A program made the translations under genes and the position numbers. From NCBI GenBank assembly GCA_014925825.1, contig JACGCK010000001.1, positions 186,001 through 250,000 on the forward strand: a stretch of DNA of 64,000 nt, read 5' to 3'. The DNA is from Pholiota molesta (Eukaryota; Basidiomycota; Agaricomycetes; Agaricales; Strophariaceae). The notes below the pieces were generated by a model. That model searched no databases. It was not told the DNA's origin and was given only the letters and a program-made list of their open reading frames with translations. This document shows, one piece after another, positions 52,111 to 64,000 of the stretch (the first letter of the stretch is position 1; every line of letters starts with the position of its first letter).

Positions 52111-53848
52111 ATGTCCATCTCCATACTGCCCTCTGCTTCTGGGCGCAGCGAACGACGACCAGCGCCTCCGCCGCCCTCTGAAGACGACGACTGTCCGAAT
52201 TACGAGACTGCTGTGAGCAGAAGGTGTGTCATCCCTTCCTTCTGCCTGTCTCCCTTCCGTGGGATGCATCTCAATTCCTGTGCTGATCACGAAACGTTGA
52301 TCATTTTGACTCCCTCTTCGATGTCTTTCCATTAATCGTTTGGAATATCGATGCCTATGATATCAGCACTTCGAATGGCACAGGACGAAGCGTGCAGTTT
52401 TCGCCTATATATGAGGACCCGCGAATAACATCGCCATTAAAGTAGGTGCCCTTACCTCACTCCCACCATCCTTTCAAGCGGCAACTGCACCGAAAGTGCA
52501 GCAAAAACCCGTTCTTTTCTACTTGAGGTCGATGCCTAACTCACACCGTCGCCATAGCGTTTCCCGCAGACAGAACCGCCCACTTCCTCGACATGAGCGA
52601 TACATGTATACCTACCGCCTCGCAGCGAACAATACCCCTATGCAATTTGTGATTTCGTACGTGATCGATTGATCTCTCTTTCCTCTGGCAGGATTGCAGA
52701 GGGAAGCTCCCTCGCGAAAGCCGGCCCAGCGCTGATCTACTACCTCTCTCTTTTGGATATATTGCAGTGTCGAACCTGAGTCTGGGAAACCGAAAGCGGG
52801 AAATTATGTCTTCAAGCTTTCTTTCAAAGCGAATGGGATCGAGCGATCTTTAGGAGAGCCGATGACGAAAATATTGCGAGTGAACCCTCGGGAACTTGAT
52901 TTTGTCGTCTTGTGAGTATCGCGCTGAATCACATTGTTTGGTTGATGAATTAATTAAGCGCTCGTTCTTCATTTTATCTATACTTCCTTGCCGGCGCTTC
53001 CTGTCTTCTTCTATTCTATATGTCATTTTACAGCATCTTCCCTGGCAAAGCAAGTCTACCTCCAGGTTGCCTATGGTCTGTCCGTGTGTGGTTACGCGTA
53101 AACTCGGTTGATCACAGGATATTCGGAGAAGACGATTTGTGGATCGCCAAAGATCCTGACTTCAACTCGATCGCAGAGGCGTCCTTTGCGCGCCTAAAGA
53201 CAGCGGTGGTTGGGGAGCAGGTGTATAACGCATATGTGGGGCGGGCATTAGTGGCATTTACAATCAAGTACGCTGTTTTCAATTCTGAATTTCGATGCGG
53301 TGAAAAGTGACTGACATTTTTGCGTGAAAAGATGGCAATGCATAGTAAATAATCTATACAAGTACTCGTTGGAGTATGATGCGAACGGTGTCGGAGAACT
53401 GCTATTCGAAGACTTCAAACTGCGGTTAGAGGGGGATCCGAGGTCGATAACGTTTCTCATATTGTGCGTGTCCAATATTCCAATATCTCTTTCTCCTTTT
53501 ACTCGTATTAACACTTGGACTGCTAGCACAATGCCCACACAATGCGTCCCAGCAGGCGCCTCGCACAAACTACGAGTGTGGCTCCGCTCCCTAGTGCCGA
53601 TCTCCTCCGTCGACCCCACTACGTCCTATGCGCTCCCCTTCAACGACTCGTACATCTACCAGCGCGTATGGAAATGCGACGCATTTAAGATCGGCTCACG
53701 GCTCGACTTTGAGTCACTAGGCCCGAAGATGGTCATGGCTTTCTCATCTGGGATCCCGGAGACAATCATGGTACAGAATCCCGCGCCTGATGAAGAACTG
53801 AATACGGCGAAAGCATTGTATAAAGAGAAAAAGGGGTATGGTTTCTGA
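52111..53848 (+). CDS. conserved protein of unknown function
   Basis: A seven-exon model in consistent phase is 52111-52223, 52367-52441, 52570-52656, 52768-52911, 53034-53267, 53332-53463 and 53527-53848, giving 368 residues. The N-terminus is proline/acid-rich (RRPAPPPPSEDDDCPNYETA). The rest looks globular: RYMYTYRLAANNTPMQFVIS, NYVFKLSFKANGIERSLGEP, SVRVWLRVNSVDHRIFGEDD, LYKYSLEYDANGVGELLFED and SHKLRVWLRSLVPISSVDPT. The two similar VRVWLR / LRVWLR segments may mark two related beta-rich halves. There is no signal peptide or membrane helix. I do not recognise the family. Intron 3 uses the second available acceptor (52767), because the first would need a donor that does not exist. Confidence 0.7.
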
Positions 53849-54272
53849 GATTGTGGCTTGCGTCACGAGCATGCGGCGGGTTTTTCGGCCTGGCTATGCT
53901 AGCTTGTGGTCATCTATTTTTTTTTACTGGATATCATACACTAGTTGTTGTACAGTATATCATATGTAATTCAGATGTATCCAATATGTACGACCAAGTA
54001 TACGGTACGGCCTGTTTTTTTCAGTTCCCTAATTTTGTATCGTTATCTATGTAAAGCAGATTGTTTTGTATTTGCCGTACTTGTCTTCAATGAATACATC
54101 TGGTGATAGATCTTGCGTGGCGTTGGATGGTCTGTAGTTCATGTGGGCACTGTCATTGTATTTATACATGCATACATTTATCGTGCTCTTCTTTTACTTT
54201 CCGCCCATGCAATTATAGTTCGTGTATAACCTGCAGACCCGAAACTTGGTGTTTATATTCGACTGATTGATC
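53849..54272. other. intergenic region, convergent genes
   Basis: 3' flanks only; T-rich. Confidence 0.6.
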
Positions 54273-55318
54273 TCATGGTGTGTTTCGAGATATATGGATG
54301 CTCTTGGGCGAAGAGCTAGGCAACGACCTGCTTGGCAAAGAATTCCGACCATTCCTTCTCTCCCAAGCGCTGCTAACCTGGTTCTGAACAATTCCGTCCC
54401 AAAGCACCGTGGGGGTGACATGGATACCATTCTGCCTCCCGAATTTGACTTGCAAGGGAAAATGCTCTGGTTAGCGTGTGTAATGCTATATTTTATAAGG
54501 AACATAGCATACCGTTGTATTTCAAGTCATCGCTGACCGCGTTCCCGCCATTTGGGCTGCCTTTTAACGCGAGCAAATCTGAGAACTGGTCGACGGCATT
54601 TGCTGGGATGACATTGGCAGCGAGGTCCGCGAGCTTCTGGCGAATCTGGCGGATGGTGAGATCCTGCGATGGGATATCGAAGTATCTTCTTGGTGTTGAA
54701 GAGCTACGTAAACACGAGACACGGTCTCATCAGCGATGTTCACGGAGACCATTTGAGCGTGGGTGTAGAAAACATACTTCAAGGCTGAAAGGCCAAAATT
54801 CTCAGGCGATACACGGAGAACCTGGATATGAAATCACAGGAACGATGTTTCAATGTACACGATGCGATCGGATGGTGGATGACGGTGGCGTTATAAGCAG
54901 AAAGAAGGTCAGAGAAGCAACGAACACCCACCGCCAAACCCGCCTCATGTGTGAGGGTGGACACAGCATGCCAGGGCTGTGGTTGAAGTCTGAATATGAC
55001 TTTCACTTTGCCGGCATAGGAGCCTGTGGGTGCGAGAAGAGGCTTCAAAATCTTTTCGATCTTAGAGGCGATTTTCGCGCTAGAATGTCAGAAAGATTGG
55101 GGCGTCGCGTTCCAGCTGTTAGACCTTATTCCTTCCAGTCAAAGGCGTATATATAAGCACCTAAATGGGCAAACGTAATCCACTAGGTTTGAGTGAGGTA
55201 AGTGAGATACCGCGGTTGAGATGATTATGAGGATGAACATACTGAATACATCGAGAGTGTGGGGGGCTTCAAGGGCTCCGATAACGATTTGGGGACGTAG
55301 AGATGGGTTTAAAGACAT
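54273..55318 (-). CDS. thioredoxin-fold (DsbA-like) protein with C-terminal frameshift
   Basis: The exons (minus) are 55243-55318, 55161-55182, 54932-55079, 54778-54821, 54513-54703 and 54273-54448, giving 218 residues. After a short lead the thioredoxin strand and active-site-like motif HTLDVFMDYVCPFSAK appear, with CPFS in the place of CxxC. A KVIFRLQPQPWHA segment, a helical insert (ALNSSTPRRYFDIPSQ) and the cis-Pro strand NGIHVTPTVLWDGIVQNQVS follow. Such proteins are widespread in basidiomycetes with undefined substrates. The normal end EWSEFFAKQVVA-stop is present but in another frame (54316-54350): one base appears to be missing in the AGAAGGAA stretch near 54352. As read, the protein instead ends in 30 unrelated Ser/Arg-rich residues. 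Confidence 0.82.
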
Positions 55319-55768
55319 ATCTGTATATTTGTGGTTATGTCAGCGCAATGCCAGTGGATGATATACAGAATTGTAGGAAAGGCAAAAGACCTCGCAAAAG
55401 ACCTCGATGGCGAGTATTTATAGCCCCTAACGTTGTGCTCATATCTCTAAGCTATGACGCAGTCGTCTGTGATCTAATCTTATCAACGGTCTGTGATCAC
55501 TTCGTACGCTGAATCGTCGATTCGATTTTAGAGGCGCGCAAAGTACCTTGTGCTATGTTGTGCACAGCATCCAACTTCTTCAAGAAAGCATATAGAGTCC
55601 AGAACGAAACGAAACGGTATCATGACCCCAGAGAACGAATGTCATGGGATGTACGATGTATACCACACGGCAATAGTGATGTACACAAAGTCAACATCCG
55701 AAATGGATGATGCTTGAAAACTTGCATGCATGCATGACTGGAAAATGATAGACTTGCTATATATTTGT
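55319..55768. other. intergenic region
   Basis: Nothing gene-like was recognised. Confidence 0.6.

Positions 55769-64000
<8,232 letters not shown>

Overview
The window is nuclear DNA of a filamentous basidiomycete, most likely an Agaricomycete. The evidence is the gene content (a DUF6534-type membrane protein, a MYND protein typical of the group, COA3, MGM101, SPT3, YAF9), the intron style (many GT-AG introns of about 45-70 bp, several very small exons), genes packed on both strands, and DNA transposon debris. No rRNA, tRNA or bacterial signal was seen. Exon coordinates were worked out by hand from splice sites, reading frame and family resemblance.

Layout. 1-2480: 3' part of a MYND zinc-finger gene carrying an in-frame MITE. 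3356-5383: an intronless lipoxygenase. 5400-8300: gene-free, with diverged tandem repeats. 8316-9524: a four-helix membrane protein. 9.5-12.4 kb: gene-free. 12475-14801: an OFD1/TPA1 prolyl hydroxylase. 14.8-18.3 kb: gene-free with a tandem duplication. 18275-24500: a duplicated 3' fragment of the NOP13-like gene, split by a 5.6-kb foldback transposable element. 25.1-25.7 kb: a dispersed repeat whose second copy lies inverted at 47.2-47.8 kb.

26.0-43.3 kb is a compact housekeeping block: MGM101, YIH1/IMPACT, ATG29, DDI1, SPT3, succinate-semialdehyde dehydrogenase, a fumarylacetoacetase-family hydrolase, a SIN-type Cdc14, COA3 and NOP13. Several pairs are head to head with very short shared upstream regions: YIH1/ATG29 (82 bp), COA3/NOP13 (169 bp), SPT3/SSADH (332 bp), FAH/CDC14 (353 bp). 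43.9-45.9 kb: a DUF6534-type membrane protein. 48 kb: a decayed membrane-protein gene with a second MITE. 49.9-51.3 kb: YAF9 and COX7, divergent over 105 bp. 52.1-53.8 kb: an unrecognised conserved protein. 54.3-55.3 kb: a thioredoxin-fold protein with a C-terminal frameshift. 55.8 kb to the window edge: the C-terminal part of the ATR/Mec1 checkpoint kinase.

The genes do not form one pathway, but themes recur: mitochondria (MGM101, COA3, COX7, perhaps SSADH), chromatin and transcription (SPT3, YAF9), DNA damage (DDI1, ATR) and the nutrient response (YIH1, ATG29). The most unusual object is the foldback element at 18645-24289. It has inverted arms of about 0.9 kb, flanked by about 48 short hairpin units (22 bp) at a 38-bp period, with 24-bp subterminal repeats and an 11-bp target-site duplication. 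I saw no recognisable transposase in it.
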